From contig NZ_CP058278.1 in NCBI RefSeq assembly GCF_013389455.1, forward strand, positions 372,001-436,000: DNA of 64,000 nt, given 5' to 3'. Positions 54,325 to 63,680 of this stretch are shown here, in pieces (positions within the stretch are counted from its first letter, which is position 1; every line of letters begins with the position of its first letter). The notes below the pieces were generated by a model that saw only the letters and a list, made by a program, of their open reading frames with translations, did not search any database and had not been told where the DNA came from. The position numbers and the translations under genes were made by a program. This DNA comes from Flavobacterium inviolabile. GTDB lineage: Bacteria; Bacteroidota; Bacteroidia; Flavobacteriales; Flavobacteriaceae.

Positions 54325-55323
54325 ATGATATTAGTAACAGGCGGAACCGGATTAGTAGGCGCATATCTTCTTCTGGACTTACTTCAGAAAGGAGAGGCCG
54401 TTCGGGCTATTTACCGTTCGCATTCCAATATCCAAAACACCAAAAAGCTTTTTGAAAAACACCGGCAAACGGCCCTGTTTGAAAAAATAGACTGGTTTGA
54501 AGCCGATATTACCGATATTCCCCGTTTAAGCAAAGCTTTTAAAGACGTGGAATATGTGTACCATTGTGCCGCGTTAATTTCTTTTGATCCGGACGACGAA
54601 GAATTGCTTCGCAAAACCAATATTGAAGGCACTGCCAATGTTGTCAATTGTGCACTGGATTTCAAAGTCAGAAAACTCTGCTATGTAAGCTCTATCGCTG
54701 CTTTAGGCGACACTAAAGAAGGCGAAACACTCATTACCGAAGAAACAGACTGGAACCCCGAAAAACTCCACGGTGATTATGCCATTACAAAGTTTGGCGC
54801 CGAAATGGAAGTATGGCGTGCCGCTCAGGAAGGTTTAAAAGTAATTGTTGTTAATCCCGGAATCATTTTCGGAAGCGGCTTCTGGAATAACGGCAGCGGC
54901 CAGATTTTTAAAAAAATTGCCGGCGGATTCCCATTCTACTCAAAAGGCGTAACCGGAATTATAGCTATTGAAGATGTTATCCGCATCATGACCACCTTAA
55001 TGAACAGTGATCTTACCGGAAACCGTTATACGCTTGTCGCAGAAAATCTTTCTTTGGAAAAAATATTGTTTACCATCGCCGACGGCATGGGTAAAAAAAG
55101 ACCTGCCATTTATGCCGGTCCGCTGCTCACAGCGATAGTCTGGCGACTGGACTGGTTGTTTTCCAAACTATTGTTCCGTAGCAGAAGTTTCACGAAAGCT
55201 ACATCAAAATCCTCCCATTCACAGGAAATTTACAGCAATAAAAAAATAGCTCAGGAACTGAACTATTCTTTTACCTCCATGGAGGAATATCTTTTAAATC
55301 TAGGGAAAGAATATACTAATTAG
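54325..55323 (+). CDS. NAD-dependent epimerase/dehydratase family protein
   Basis: 332 residues. Extended SDR: VTGGTGLVGAYLLLDLL (NAD site), FEADITD, VYHCAALISFDP, and the catalytic Y-x3-K in DYAITKFGAE. The C-terminal region contains positively charged segments near the membrane-type FSKLLFRSRSFTK. The substrate (nucleotide sugar, flavonoid-like or steroid-like) cannot be told. The 3' end overlaps the DUF4296 gene by 8 bases (convergent). Confidence 0.83.
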   Translation: MILVTGGTGLVGAYLLLDLLQKGEAVRAIYRSHSNIQNTKKLFEKHRQTALFEKIDWFEADITDIPRLSKAFKDVEYVYHCAALISFDPDDEELLRKTNIEGTANVVNCALDFKVRKLCYVSSIAALGDTKEGETLITEETDWNPEKLHGDYAITKFGAEMEVWRAAQEGLKVIVVNPGIIFGSGFWNNGSGQIFKKIAGGFPFYSKGVTGIIAIEDVIRIMTTLMNSDLTGNRYTLVAENLSLEKILFTIADGMGKKRPAIYAGPLLTAIVWRLDWLFSKLLFRSRSFTKATSKSSHSQEIYSNKKIAQELNYSFTSMEEYLLNLGKEYTN

Positions 55324-55696
55324 CTGCATCCGTAGGCGGAACACCTGTAGTTTTCTCGATTTCTGCGCCTACCGCTTTTCGCTGCTCATCCAATCTTTCA
55401 ATCACCTTGTTATACAGTCTTTTATATCCTTCCACATCGGACGCATAGTACTTATTACTGGCTTCAATTATTTTAGCATTGACTTTATACTTATTAAAGA
55501 TATAATCATCCAGCTTTAGATTATTCGAGGAAATCCGCAGCGGATCATAGCCGTCAACAGCCTGATATATCGCAATATCCGATAAAATTTCGACCATAGT
55601 ATCTTCCGGAATAAGATTCACGGGTTTTTTCATGACCTGTTGCTCACAGGCAGTAACCACACATAGCAATCCGATAAGAAAAAGAAGTTTTTTCAT
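55316..55696 (-). CDS. DUF4296 lipoprotein
   Basis: 126 residues from ATG 55696 (MKKLLFLIGLLC). Signal ends VVTACEQQ, so Cys is lipidated. The DUF4296 signature follows (LIPEDTMVEILSDIAIYQAVDGYDP, FNKYKVNAKIIEASNKYYAS). Found next to pyrC in many Flavobacteriaceae; the function is unknown, probably an envelope protein. Five bases downstream of pyrC in one operon. Confidence 0.87.
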   Translation of the reverse strand: MKKLLFLIGLLCVVTACEQQVMKKPVNLIPEDTMVEILSDIAIYQAVDGYDPLRISSNNLKLDDYIFNKYKVNAKIIEASNKYYASDVEGYKRLYNKVIERLDEQRKAVGAEIEKTTGVPPTDAAN

Positions 55697-55700
55697 AATT

Positions 55701-57041
55701 TTATCTATCAAATAATAAACGCTCTCCGCAACGAATATCTTTAATCTTCGAATTTACATAAACTAACTGTCCGTTTACCAACGTATGGGTAATTCGTGAT
55801 TTAAAATTCGAACCTTCAAAAGGCGACCATCCGCATTTGTACAGAATATTTTCTTTTTTCACGCTCCATGGAAGTCCCGGATTCACAATAGCCAGATCGG
55901 CATAATATCCTTCTCTGATAAAACCTCTTTTTTCGATTTTAAAGATTTTAGCCGGATTGTGTGCCATTTTCTCCACGATTTTCTCCACGGAAATTTTCCC
56001 CTGATGAAACGCTTCAAACATCGCCACAACTGCATGCTGAACCAATGGTCCGCCGGAAGGGGCGCTGGTATACGGATTTTTCTTTTCTTCCAATGTATGC
56101 GGCGCGTGATCTGTTGCAATCACATCGATTCTGTCATCCAATAAGGCTTTCCACAATTCATCCCTGTCCTTTTCCGTTTTTACGGCCGGATTCCATTTTA
56201 TAAATGTCCCTTTCTTTTCATAATCGGCATCGGTAAACCAAAGATGGTGCACACAAACTTCTGCGGTGATCTTCTTCTCTTCCAATGGGATTTTATTGGT
56301 AAACAATTCCGTTTCCTTAGCGGTAGAAACATGGAAAATGTGCAAACGGGCCCCGGTTTTCTTCGCCAGCTCAATCGCTTTCGAAGAAGAAAGGTAGCAC
56401 GCCTCTTCACTTCTTATTAAATGGTGGAATTTCATCGGGATATCATCTCCGTATTCCTCTTTGTATTTTTCAAGATTCGCCTTGATTGTCCCTTCATCTT
56501 CACAGTGAACGGCAATCAGCATGGGCGTACTGGAAAAAATCTTTTCCAGAACTTCTTCATTATCCACAAGCATGTTTCCGGTTGACGAACCTAAAAACAA
56601 TTTTATCCCGGCAACATTTTTCGGATTGGTTTTTAAAACTTCTTCCAGATTGTCGTTTGTTCCGCCCATCATAAACGAATAATTCGCATAGGATGTTTCG
56701 GCTGCAATCTGGTATTTTTGTTCCAATAATTCCTGCGTTACCGCATTCGGAACCGTATTGGGCTGTTCGATAAAGGAAGTGATTCCTCCGGCAACAGCAG
56801 CTTTCGATTCGGAAGCAATATCGCCTTTATGCGTTAATCCCGGTTCCCGAAAATGCACCTGATCGTCGATTGCACCCGGAATAAGATAATTTCCTTCGGC
56901 ATCAATAATTTTACAATCAGAAGATTTAGGGCTTATACTTTCTGCGATTTCCTTGATAATTTGTCCTTCTATCAATACATCACCTTCAAAAATAACGCCT
57001 TCATTTACAATCTTCGCATTTTTTATTAATATCTTGTTCAT
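55701..57041 (-). CDS. pyrC: Dihydroorotase, Bacteroidota class I
   Basis: 446 residues. Amidohydrolase barrel with IDDQVHFREPGLTHKGD near 56-72, KLFLGSSTGNM (the region of carbamylated Lys), IAVHCEDEG, LHIFHVSTAKE and DVIATDHAPHTLEEK. It closes carbamoyl-aspartate to dihydroorotate in pyrimidine synthesis. The first metal-ligand histidine of the HxH motif is Gln (DDQVHF). I recall this Gln from relatives in the phylum, so it is probably lineage-wide. Operon: Dpm1-like gene, pyrC, DUF4296. Confidence 0.9.
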   Translation of the reverse strand: MNKILIKNAKIVNEGVIFEGDVLIEGQIIKEIAESISPKSSDCKIIDAEGNYLIPGAIDDQVHFREPGLTHKGDIASESKAAVAGGITSFIEQPNTVPNAVTQELLEQKYQIAAETSYANYSFMMGGTNDNLEEVLKTNPKNVAGIKLFLGSSTGNMLVDNEEVLEKIFSSTPMLIAVHCEDEGTIKANLEKYKEEYGDDIPMKFHHLIRSEEACYLSSSKAIELAKKTGARLHIFHVSTAKETELFTNKIPLEEKKITAEVCVHHLWFTDADYEKKGTFIKWNPAVKTEKDRDELWKALLDDRIDVIATDHAPHTLEEKKNPYTSAPSGGPLVQHAVVAMFEAFHQGKISVEKIVEKMAHNPAKIFKIEKRGFIREGYYADLAIVNPGLPWSVKKENILYKCGWSPFEGSNFKSRITHTLVNGQLVYVNSKIKDIRCGERLLFDR

Positions 57042-57056
57042 TGTGAATCTTATCTC

Positions 57057-57779
57057 TTATAATCGGTTTATCATTTTTTTCAATCGCAATGTAATCACTC
57101 CGAATATTGCTTCTTTTATAATCGCATTACTCATTTTTGACTGTCCTTTTGTCCGGTCCGTAAAAATAATCGGCACTTCAACAATCTTCAGTTTTTTGAC
57201 GAAAGTCCGGTATTTCATTTCAATCTGAAAAGCATACCCGACAAACTTAATTTTATCCAGGTTGATCTGCTCCAGAACCTGTTTTTTGTAACAGATAAAA
57301 CCGGCGGTAGCATCATGAATTTTCATTCCGGTAATGATATCCACATAAACAGAAGCAAAATAGGACATCAAAACACGGTTTAGCGGCCAGTTAACCACAT
57401 TCACACCGGTTATATACCGCGATCCTATTGCCATATCCGCACCGGCAGCACAAGCCTCATACAAACGCTTTAAATCTTTAGGATTATGGGAGAAATCGGC
57501 ATCCATTTCAAAAATGTATTCGTATCCTCTGTCCAGAGCCCATTTAAAACCGTGTACATAAGCCGTTCCCAGCCCCGATTTTTTGAGCCGGTTTTCCAGA
57601 TGCAGCAAACCCGGGTATTCCGATTGCAATTCGGCAACCTTACGGGCCGTTCCGTCCGGAGAATTATCATCAACCACAAGTATATGAAACGGGACATCCA
57701 ATTCGAAAACAGCTCTCACGATGTTTTCTATATTTTCAATCTCGTTATATGTTGGAATGACAACTACTCCTAAACTCAT
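57057..57779 (-). CDS. Polyprenol-phosphate mannosyltransferase-like (Dpm1, GT2 family)
   Basis: 240 residues. GT2 fold: VVVIPTYNEIENIENIV, VDDNSPDGTARK, and the metal/acceptor region FEMDADFSHNPKDLKRL. Then GSRYITGVNVVNWPLNR and CYKKQVLEQINLDKIKF, the bacterial Dpm1-like ends. It makes polyprenyl-phosphate-linked mannose or similar sugar for glycosylation. Leads the pyrC operon; -7 box TATTTTTG at 57799-57806. Confidence 0.88.
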   Translation of the reverse strand: MSLGVVVIPTYNEIENIENIVRAVFELDVPFHILVVDDNSPDGTARKVAELQSEYPGLLHLENRLKKSGLGTAYVHGFKWALDRGYEYIFEMDADFSHNPKDLKRLYEACAAGADMAIGSRYITGVNVVNWPLNRVLMSYFASVYVDIITGMKIHDATAGFICYKKQVLEQINLDKIKFVGYAFQIEMKYRTFVKKLKIVEVPIIFTDRTKGQSKMSNAIIKEAIFGVITLRLKKMINRL

Positions 57780-57798
57780 TTTTACTTAAATTTGCCTG

Positions 57799-57806
57799 CA
57801 AAAATA
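57799..57806 (-). promoter_or_regulatory. -7 promoter box of the Dpm1-pyrC operon
   Basis: TATTTTTG on the minus strand, 19 bases upstream of the Dpm1-like start. Confidence 0.55.
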
Positions 57807-57884
57807 AACTATTTCTGATGGTTGTTTCATAATAAAAGTATAATAAAAATATTCCGTTTAAAAATTAGTACTTTTACAGACGAT

Positions 57885-58550
57885 ATGATGGATTTAATAT
57901 TTAACGAGAGAGTAGTTGAAAACAAAGACTGGGCAACAATTTTATTTGTTGTTTGCTTTGCTTTACTTGCAATTAATAAGGCCGTTTTTGAAGTTCGTTT
58001 TAACGAGTTCATCCGGCTCGGTATTTCCGATAAATACATAAAGATTTATAAGGACAGCGGCAACATGCAAAGCTGGTTCACGATCTCTATGTTTTTTGTC
58101 CAGCTGATTTCCTTTGCTTTTCTCATCCAGATTATCCTGAGCTATTACGGCCATACCACCAAAACCAACTGGATTTCCTACATACAGATTGTAACGCTTC
58201 TGGGCGTATTTATCCTTTCCAAATACCTGATTGAAAAGATCATCGCGACATCATTTAACATTGAGGAGTTCAACGAGCAATTTAATTTACAAAAAGTTAA
58301 CTATCGAACCTACATCGGTTTACTCATTTTACCCATCAATTTATTCCTCTTTTACAACAATTTCCCATCAAAAAAACTAATATTAGGCGTTATTTCTATT
58401 ATTTTAATAATAAACATAACAACTTATGTGTTTACATTGAAAATTTATCAAAATTTAATACTGGGCAAGCTGTTCTATTTTATTTTGTATCTTTGCACAC
58501 TTGAAATAGCCCCCTATTATTTCATGTATTATTGGTTTACGAAAAGTTAG
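57885..58550 (+). CDS. DUF4271 membrane protein
   Basis: 221 residues from ATG 57885 (MMDLIFNERV), preferred over 57822 because the longer N-terminus is not conserved-looking. About six membrane helices, the pattern of DUF4271. The next gene is hemD, overlapping in an alternate frame; this pair occurs together in Bacteroidota. Function unknown; it may relate to heme or envelope chemistry. Confidence 0.8.
   Translation: MMDLIFNERVVENKDWATILFVVCFALLAINKAVFEVRFNEFIRLGISDKYIKIYKDSGNMQSWFTISMFFVQLISFAFLIQIILSYYGHTTKTNWISYIQIVTLLGVFILSKYLIEKIIATSFNIEEFNEQFNLQKVNYRTYIGLLILPINLFLFYNNFPSKKLILGVISIILIINITTYVFTLKIYQNLILGKLFYFILYLCTLEIAPYYFMYYWFTKS
58488..58495 (+). promoter_or_regulatory. Internal -7 box for hemD inside the DUF4271 gene
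   Basis: TATCTTTG in the last 60 bases of the DUF4271 frame, 75 bases before the hemD ATG. Weak upstream element. Confidence 0.4.
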
Positions 58551-58570
58551 AGCATTACAATTATTTTAAT

Positions 58571-59329
58571 ATGAAAGTGAAAACAATCTTGGTCTCTCAA
58601 CCAGAACCTAAAGTAGAAAATTCACCATACTTTGAGCTTCAACAGAAGCTGAAAATTAAAGTCGACTTTAGACCATTTATTCACGTAGAGGGCGTTCCTG
58701 CCAAAGAGGTTAGACAGCAAAAAATTGATTTAAACAATTATTCTGCCATCATTCTTACGAGTAAAAATTCGGTCGATCACTTTTTCAGAGTAGCGGAAGA
58801 AATGCGCTATAAGGTTCCGGAAGATTTAAAATATTTCTGCCAATCTGAAGCTATCGCTTTCTATCTGCAAAAATATGTAGTTTACAGAAAACGTAAAATT
58901 TATGTTGGTCAAAAAGACTTTGTTGATTTATCACCATTAATCAAAAAGTATAAAGACGAAAAATTCCTGTTACCGTCTTCCGATCAATTGAATGCTGATA
59001 TCCCACAAACGCTGAACAGCTTAAAAGTTGACTGGATACCAGGAACATTCTACAGAACTGTAATGAGCGATTTATCGGACTTAAAAGACGTATATTACGA
59101 TGTTTTAGCGTTCTTTAGTCCAACGGGAATTAAATCATTATTTAAAAACTTCCCGGACTTCCAGCAAAACAACACCCGGATTGCTGTTTTTGGAAGCACC
59201 ACCCAAAAAGAAGCCCTGGAACACGGCCTACGGGTAGACATCATGGCTCCGACACCGGAAACACCATCGATGACCATGGCTTTAGAAAAATACATTGTTA
59301 AAGCCAACAAAGAATCAAAAGAGAAATAA
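58571..59329 (+). CDS. hemD: Uroporphyrinogen-III synthase
   Basis: 252 residues from ATG 58571 (MKVKTILVSQPEP); the longer frame to 58532 runs inside the DUF4271 gene. HemD is low in sequence conservation, but the two-domain fold is seen: YSAIILTSKNSVDHFFRVAE, then AFFSPTGIKSLFKNFPDF and IAVFGSTTQKEALEHGLR. It closes hydroxymethylbilane to uroporphyrinogen III. Paired with DUF4271, as in relatives. Confidence 0.88.
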   Translation: MKVKTILVSQPEPKVENSPYFELQQKLKIKVDFRPFIHVEGVPAKEVRQQKIDLNNYSAIILTSKNSVDHFFRVAEEMRYKVPEDLKYFCQSEAIAFYLQKYVVYRKRKIYVGQKDFVDLSPLIKKYKDEKFLLPSSDQLNADIPQTLNSLKVDWIPGTFYRTVMSDLSDLKDVYYDVLAFFSPTGIKSLFKNFPDFQQNNTRIAVFGSTTQKEALEHGLRVDIMAPTPETPSMTMALEKYIVKANKESKEK

Positions 59330-59336
59330 ACCTCAA

Positions 59337-59370
59337 ATAAAAAAGCCTCCCAAATGGGAGGCTTTTTCTT
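59337..59370 (+). terminator. hemD terminator
   Basis: Stem AAGCCTCCC/GGGAGGCTT with four-base loop and T-run. Confidence 0.82.
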
Positions 59371-59425
59371 TTTAAACTCTCAAAAAAACAAAATCGAATA
59401 TAATTTACATTACCCGATAATTATC

Positions 59426-59716
59426 TTAAACACACACTGTATCACCAAGTGCAATCAGTGCGTTAATTGCTTTATCTCCTTTTTCGCCTGTAAAAATCTT
59501 GGCTAAGGTTAACAGTATTCTGGCTACAGGCCACCACGAACACCATTTCGACTGAAACCGCTCCACATTCGGAGTATCAAAATCACCCGATTTTCCGTTT
59601 GGAAAAATCCCGCCTACCGTATAATCCGATTCAATATGCTTGGCAATATCTCTTGCGTTTCTCATGCTTAACGAGTTCGCTTTTAATAATTCCAATTCAC
59701 TTGCAGACAGTTTCAT
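59426..59716 (-). CDS. Orphan small protein with possible Gly-Gly leader
   Basis: 96 residues, no named family recognised. An N-terminal amphipathic helical part (1-34, ELELLKANSLSMRNARDIAK) is followed by VGG at 34-36 and a second part with FPNGKSGDFDTPN, WCSWWP and a helical tail, with Cys59 and Cys95 the only cysteines. The Gly-Gly may be a processing site as in double-glycine leader peptides, or chance. Between the hemD terminator and a 315-base gap; no exporter is seen close by. Confidence 0.5.
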   Translation of the reverse strand: MKLSASELELLKANSLSMRNARDIAKHIESDYTVGGIFPNGKSGDFDTPNVERFQSKWCSWWPVARILLTLAKIFTGEKGDKAINALIALGDTVCV

Positions 59717-60031
59717 ATACTTTATTTATATATTTTTTTTTAAAATGTATCCTTTTTATTCAAAAGCGAAATATTTTAATAGTTAACTGAATTTCAACAC
59801 TATAGCCCCCTAAAATATTTATTCTTCAGCTAACTATTAAAATAAAATCTGTCTTTTTTAAAATCATTCTAATTTATAACAAAAACCAAAACAAATATTA
59901 CGGTTTTTTTACATTTATGTTACGGATTCAATAAATAGTTAACATAACAAAAAACTAATTTTCAGATAACATCAGCGCATAAAAAAAAGCCATTCAAACG
60001 AATGGCTTTCAAAATATTATTGCAAATTTAA
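59717..60031. other. AT-rich gap with pckA terminator
   Basis: Very AT-rich sequence without a gene. Contains the pckA terminator at 59981-60011 (below) and presumably the promoter of the small orphan gene on the minus strand, which I could not pinpoint. Confidence 0.45.
59981..60011 (-). terminator. pckA terminator
   Basis: Stem AAAGCCATTC/GAATGGCTTT with four-base loop and T-run in the minus direction. Confidence 0.82.
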
Positions 60032-61645
60032 TTATAACTGCGGACCCGCTTTAACTAAATTTTGTCCTTCTTCATTATCGGTATACTGAACAAAGTTTTT
60101 AACAAACAACTTCCCTAAGTCCGTCGCTTTGTTTGTCCATTCTGTAGCATCAGCATACGTATTTCTCGGATCAAGAATTTCGGTATTTACACCTTCCAGA
60201 GCTTTAGGAACTTCCAGGTTAAAGATCGGAACAATCTGCGTTTCGGCTGTTTCAATAGAACCGTCAAGGATTCTGTCGATGATTGCACGGGTATCTTTAA
60301 TAGAAATACGTTTTCCGGTTCCGTTCCATCCTGTATTTACCATATAGGCTGTAGCGTTGTGCTCTTCCATCTTTTTAACCAGCTCTTCTCCGTATTTTGT
60401 CGGGTGCAAACATAAGAATGCTTTTCCGAAACAAGCAGAAAATGTAGGTTCCGGCTGTGTTACACCACGCTCAGTACCTGCTAATTTAGCGGTAAACCCG
60501 GATAGGAAGAAATATTTCGTTTGTTCCGGAGTCAGTTTTGATACCGGTGGCATTACTCCGAAAGCATCTGCTGTTAAGAAAATAACTTTTGAAGCATGAC
60601 CAGCTTTAGAAACCGGTTTTACAATATTGTCAATATGATAAATCGGGTAAGAAACACGTGTGTTTTGTGTTACAGAACCATCTTTAAAGTCGATTGTTCC
60701 GTCGGCAGCAACCGTTACGTTTTCCAATAACGCATCTTTACGGATGGCATTGAAAATATCCGGCTCGTTTTCTTTACTTAAGTCAATTGTTTTAGCATAA
60801 CAACCGCCTTCAAAATTGAAAACACCTTCATTGTCCCATCCGTGCTCATCGTCACCGATTAATTCACGTTTAGGATCTGTTGATAACGTTGTTTTTCCTG
60901 TTCCGGATAATCCGAAGAAAACCGCAACATCACCATCTTTACCTTTATTAGCAGAACAGTGCATCGAAGCAATTCCCTGTAATGGTAAATAGTAGTTCAT
61001 CATGGAGAATAATCCTTTCTTCATTTCACCACCATACCAGGTTCCGCCGATTAACTGAATTTTTTCTGTTAAGTTGAATGCCACATAAACCTCAGAGTTC
61101 AATCCGTGAGCAGCATACTCTTTAAAATTTGTTTTAGAACCATTCATTACTACGAAATCAGGCTCTCCGAAGTTTTCCAGTTCTTCTTCTGTAGGACGGA
61201 TAAACATGTTTTTCACAAAATGTGCCTGCCATGCCACTTCCATAATAAAACGCACTTTTAAACGTGTGTTTTCGTTAGCTCCACAGAAAGTGTCCACTAC
61301 ATATAATTTTTTCCCGGAAAGCTGGTCAACCGTAGTTTTCTTTAAAGCATCCCAGGTTTCCTTTGTAATTGGCTTATTATCATTTACTGCTTTTTCTGAT
61401 GTCCACCAAATAGTATCTTTTGTAATATCGTCTTTAACTATGTATTTATCCTTAGGGGATCTTCCTGTAAAAACACCCGTCATCACGTTAACAGCTCCCA
61501 GTTCCGTCAACTGCCCTTTCTCAAATCCCTCTAGCTCCGGATTCAATTCTTCATTATATAGGTAATCATACGATGGATTATAAATAATTTCAACCGTATT
61601 TTCGATACCGTATTTCTCTAATGAAATTGTATTAGTAACATTCAT
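60032..61645 (-). CDS. pckA: Phosphoenolpyruvate carboxykinase (ATP)
   Basis: 537 residues, the family length. P-loop [11 protein letters not shown] and kinase-2a [33 protein letters not shown] near the N-terminus and [15 protein letters not shown] further on. Converts oxaloacetate and ATP to PEP and CO2, the entry to gluconeogenesis. Monocistronic with -7 box TACTTTTG at 61680-61687. Confidence 0.97.
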   Translation of the reverse strand: MNVTNTISLEKYGIENTVEIIYNPSYDYLYNEELNPELEGFEKGQLTELGAVNVMTGVFTGRSPKDKYIVKDDITKDTIWWTSEKAVNDNKPITKETWDALKKTTVDQLSGKKLYVVDTFCGANENTRLKVRFIMEVAWQAHFVKNMFIRPTEEELENFGEPDFVVMNGSKTNFKEYAAHGLNSEVYVAFNLTEKIQLIGGTWYGGEMKKGLFSMMNYYLPLQGIASMHCSANKGKDGDVAVFFGLSGTGKTTLSTDPKRELIGDDEHGWDNEGVFNFEGGCYAKTIDLSKENEPDIFNAIRKDALLENVTVAADGTIDFKDGSVTQNTRVSYPIYHIDNIVKPVSKAGHASKVIFLTADAFGVMPPVSKLTPEQTKYFFLSGFTAKLAGTERGVTQPEPTFSACFGKAFLCLHPTKYGEELVKKMEEHNATAYMVNTGWNGTGKRISIKDTRAIIDRILDGSIETAETQIVPIFNLEVPKALEGVNTEILDPRNTYADATEWTNKATDLGKLFVKNFVQYTDNEEGQNLVKAGPQL

Positions 61646-61679
61646 AACTTAAAAATGTGTTGTTTGTTATTTAAGAACG

Positions 61680-61687
61680 CAAAAGTA
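61680..61687 (-). promoter_or_regulatory. pckA -7 promoter box
   Basis: TACTTTTG on the minus strand, 34 bases upstream of the pckA ATG. Confidence 0.6.
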
Positions 61688-61724
61688 AAAATTTAATTTT
61701 ATAATAATTTTTTTTTAATAAATA

Positions 61725-62111
61725 TTATGCTTTTTTCCTGATTAGCTGTACAAAGAGTATTCCCCATGCCAATATCAGTAAAAGACCACCAACAGGCGTA
61801 ATAGGTCCCAGCACCTTAAAATCGCAGCCCGTTACAGCCTTTGTTGCCAACAGGTAAATGGATCCTGAAAAAAATAACACTCCCGTAACCACTAAATAGA
61901 AGATTGTTTTTTTAGCTTTTTCCGTAAGCATGGCCGTGGTACCCACAAATAATAAAAACAGAGCATGATACATCTGGTATTTTACTCCTGTTTCAAAAGT
62001 GGCCAGCTGTGCTTCATCCAGAACCTGTTTTAATCCGTGAGCGCCAAAAGCACCCAATATTATTGCAACAGCTCCCATGATAGCTGCTACTCCGGCTATT
62101 TTTCTATCCAT
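61725..62111 (-). CDS. DUF423 membrane protein
   Basis: 128 residues, four helices. Opens AAIMGAVAIILGAFGAHGLKQVL and has ATFETGVKYQMYHALFLLF, the DUF423 (YgdD-like) signature. Function unknown. Single gene with -7 box TAACTTTG (62129-62136). Confidence 0.9.
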   Translation of the reverse strand: MDRKIAGVAAIMGAVAIILGAFGAHGLKQVLDEAQLATFETGVKYQMYHALFLLFVGTTAMLTEKAKKTIFYLVVTGVLFFSGSIYLLATKAVTGCDFKVLGPITPVGGLLLILAWGILFVQLIRKKA

Positions 62112-62128
62112 ATTTTCAAAATTATGCT

Positions 62129-62136
62129 CAAAGTTA
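62129..62136 (-). promoter_or_regulatory. DUF423 gene -7 promoter box
   Basis: TAACTTTG on the minus strand, 17 bases before the start codon. Confidence 0.55.
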
Positions 62137-62239
62137 CTATTATTTTAAAAAGTTAAATAATGATATTAATCATCTTTTATGTTTTTAAAGAATATAACAA
62201 ATTCCTATTTTCGTAGACTTTTTAAAACAAACAACTAAA

Positions 62240-63592
62240 ATGAGACATATTTTAATCATCGGAGCCGGTCGCTCGGCTTCGTCGCTCATTAAATATTTAT
62301 TAGATAAATCGGAACAGGAAAATTTACATTTAACCATAGGCGATTTATCATTGGAATTAGCTCAAAAGAAGACCAATAATCACCCAAGAGCAACGGCTAT
62401 TGCTTTTGACATGTTTGATGATGCGCAGCGTAAAACCGAAATCCAGAAAGCAGACATCGTAATTTCCATGTTGCCGGCTTACCTGCACATTGAAGTTGCC
62501 AAAGATTGTATTGCCTATAAAAAACACATGGTAACCGCTTCTTATATTTCGGACGCCATGCAGGAACTGAACGAAGCCGCCATTGCCAACAATCTTGTGT
62601 TTATGAATGAGATCGGACTGGATCCGGGTATTGACCACATGAGTGCCATGAAGGTTTTGGATGAAATTCGCGGAGAAGGCGGAAAAATAATCCTGTTCGA
62701 ATCTTTCTGCGGCGGATTAGTTGCCCCGGAATCCGATAACAATTTATGGAATTATAAGTTTACATGGAATCCCCGTAATGTTGTTTTAGCCGGACAGGGC
62801 GGAGCCGCTAAATTCATCCAGGAAGGAACCTACAAATACATTCCGTACCACAAACTGTTCCGAAGAACAGAGTTCCTGGAAGTGGAAGGTTACGGCCGTT
62901 TTGAAGGTTATGCAAACCGTGATTCCCTTAAATACAGAAGCGTTTACGGTTTAGACAATGCCTTAACCGTTTTTAGAGGTACCATTCGCCGTGTAGGCTA
63001 TTCCAGAGCCTGGGATATGTTTGTACAATTGGGAATGACAGACGATTCATACACTATTGACAATACCGAAACCATGAGCTATCGGGAGTTTGTGAATTTG
63101 TTTTTACCATATCACCCGACAGATTCTGTTGAGATCAAACTTCGCCATGTCCTTAAAATCGACCAGGACGATGTTGTATGGGATAAATTATTAGAACTGG
63201 ACCTGTTTAACGCCAATAAAATTATCGGCCTTAAAAACGCCACTCCGGCGCAAATCCTTGAAAAGATCCTGACGGACAGCTGGACTTTAGCACCGGATGA
63301 CAAAGACATGATTGTCATGTATCACAAAATCGGTTATGAGGTAAACGGCGAAAAGAAACAGATTGACGCTACTATGGTTTGCATCGGCGACGACCAGACT
63401 TACACTTCAATGGCAAAAACCGTAGGACTGCCGGTTGCTATGGCAACGCTTCAGATCCTGAACGGCAATATTAAAACGCCGGGTGTACAGCTTCCGATCA
63501 ACAAAGAAGTATACCTTCCTATACTGAAAGAACTGGAAGAATACGGTGTGATTTTTAAAGAAAAAGAAGTAGCCTACAAAGGATACAAATAA
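62240..63592 (+). CDS. Saccharopine dehydrogenase-like reductase
   Basis: 450 residues. N-terminal NAD(P) fold ILIIGAGRSASSLIKYLL; then ISMLPAYLHIEVAKDC and NEIGLDPGIDHMSAM, with a long insertion domain (FESFCGGLVAPE, NYKFTWNPRNVVLAGQG) like the Lys9-type saccharopine dehydrogenases. Likely acts in lysine or saccharopine turnover. The Lrp/AsnC regulator gene 88 bases downstream has its own start, with a terminator between. A glutaryl-CoA dehydrogenase elsewhere in the window fits the same degradation route. Confidence 0.85.
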   Translation: MRHILIIGAGRSASSLIKYLLDKSEQENLHLTIGDLSLELAQKKTNNHPRATAIAFDMFDDAQRKTEIQKADIVISMLPAYLHIEVAKDCIAYKKHMVTASYISDAMQELNEAAIANNLVFMNEIGLDPGIDHMSAMKVLDEIRGEGGKIILFESFCGGLVAPESDNNLWNYKFTWNPRNVVLAGQGGAAKFIQEGTYKYIPYHKLFRRTEFLEVEGYGRFEGYANRDSLKYRSVYGLDNALTVFRGTIRRVGYSRAWDMFVQLGMTDDSYTIDNTETMSYREFVNLFLPYHPTDSVEIKLRHVLKIDQDDVVWDKLLELDLFNANKIIGLKNATPAQILEKILTDSWTLAPDDKDMIVMYHKIGYEVNGEKKQIDATMVCIGDDQTYTSMAKTVGLPVAMATLQILNGNIKTPGVQLPINKEVYLPILKELEEYGVIFKEKEVAYKGYK

Positions 63593-63598
63593 AAAACA

Positions 63599-63632
63599 AA
63601 AAAGGCTGACTGTAACAAATCAGCCTTTTTTA
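63599..63632 (+). terminator. Terminator after the saccharopine dehydrogenase-like gene
   Basis: Stem AAAGGCTGA/TCAGCCTTT with T-run. Confidence 0.82.
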
Positions 63633-63680
63633 CTTTAATAAAGCATTTCATTTTGTAACTTTAACTTCAAATTATCACCA

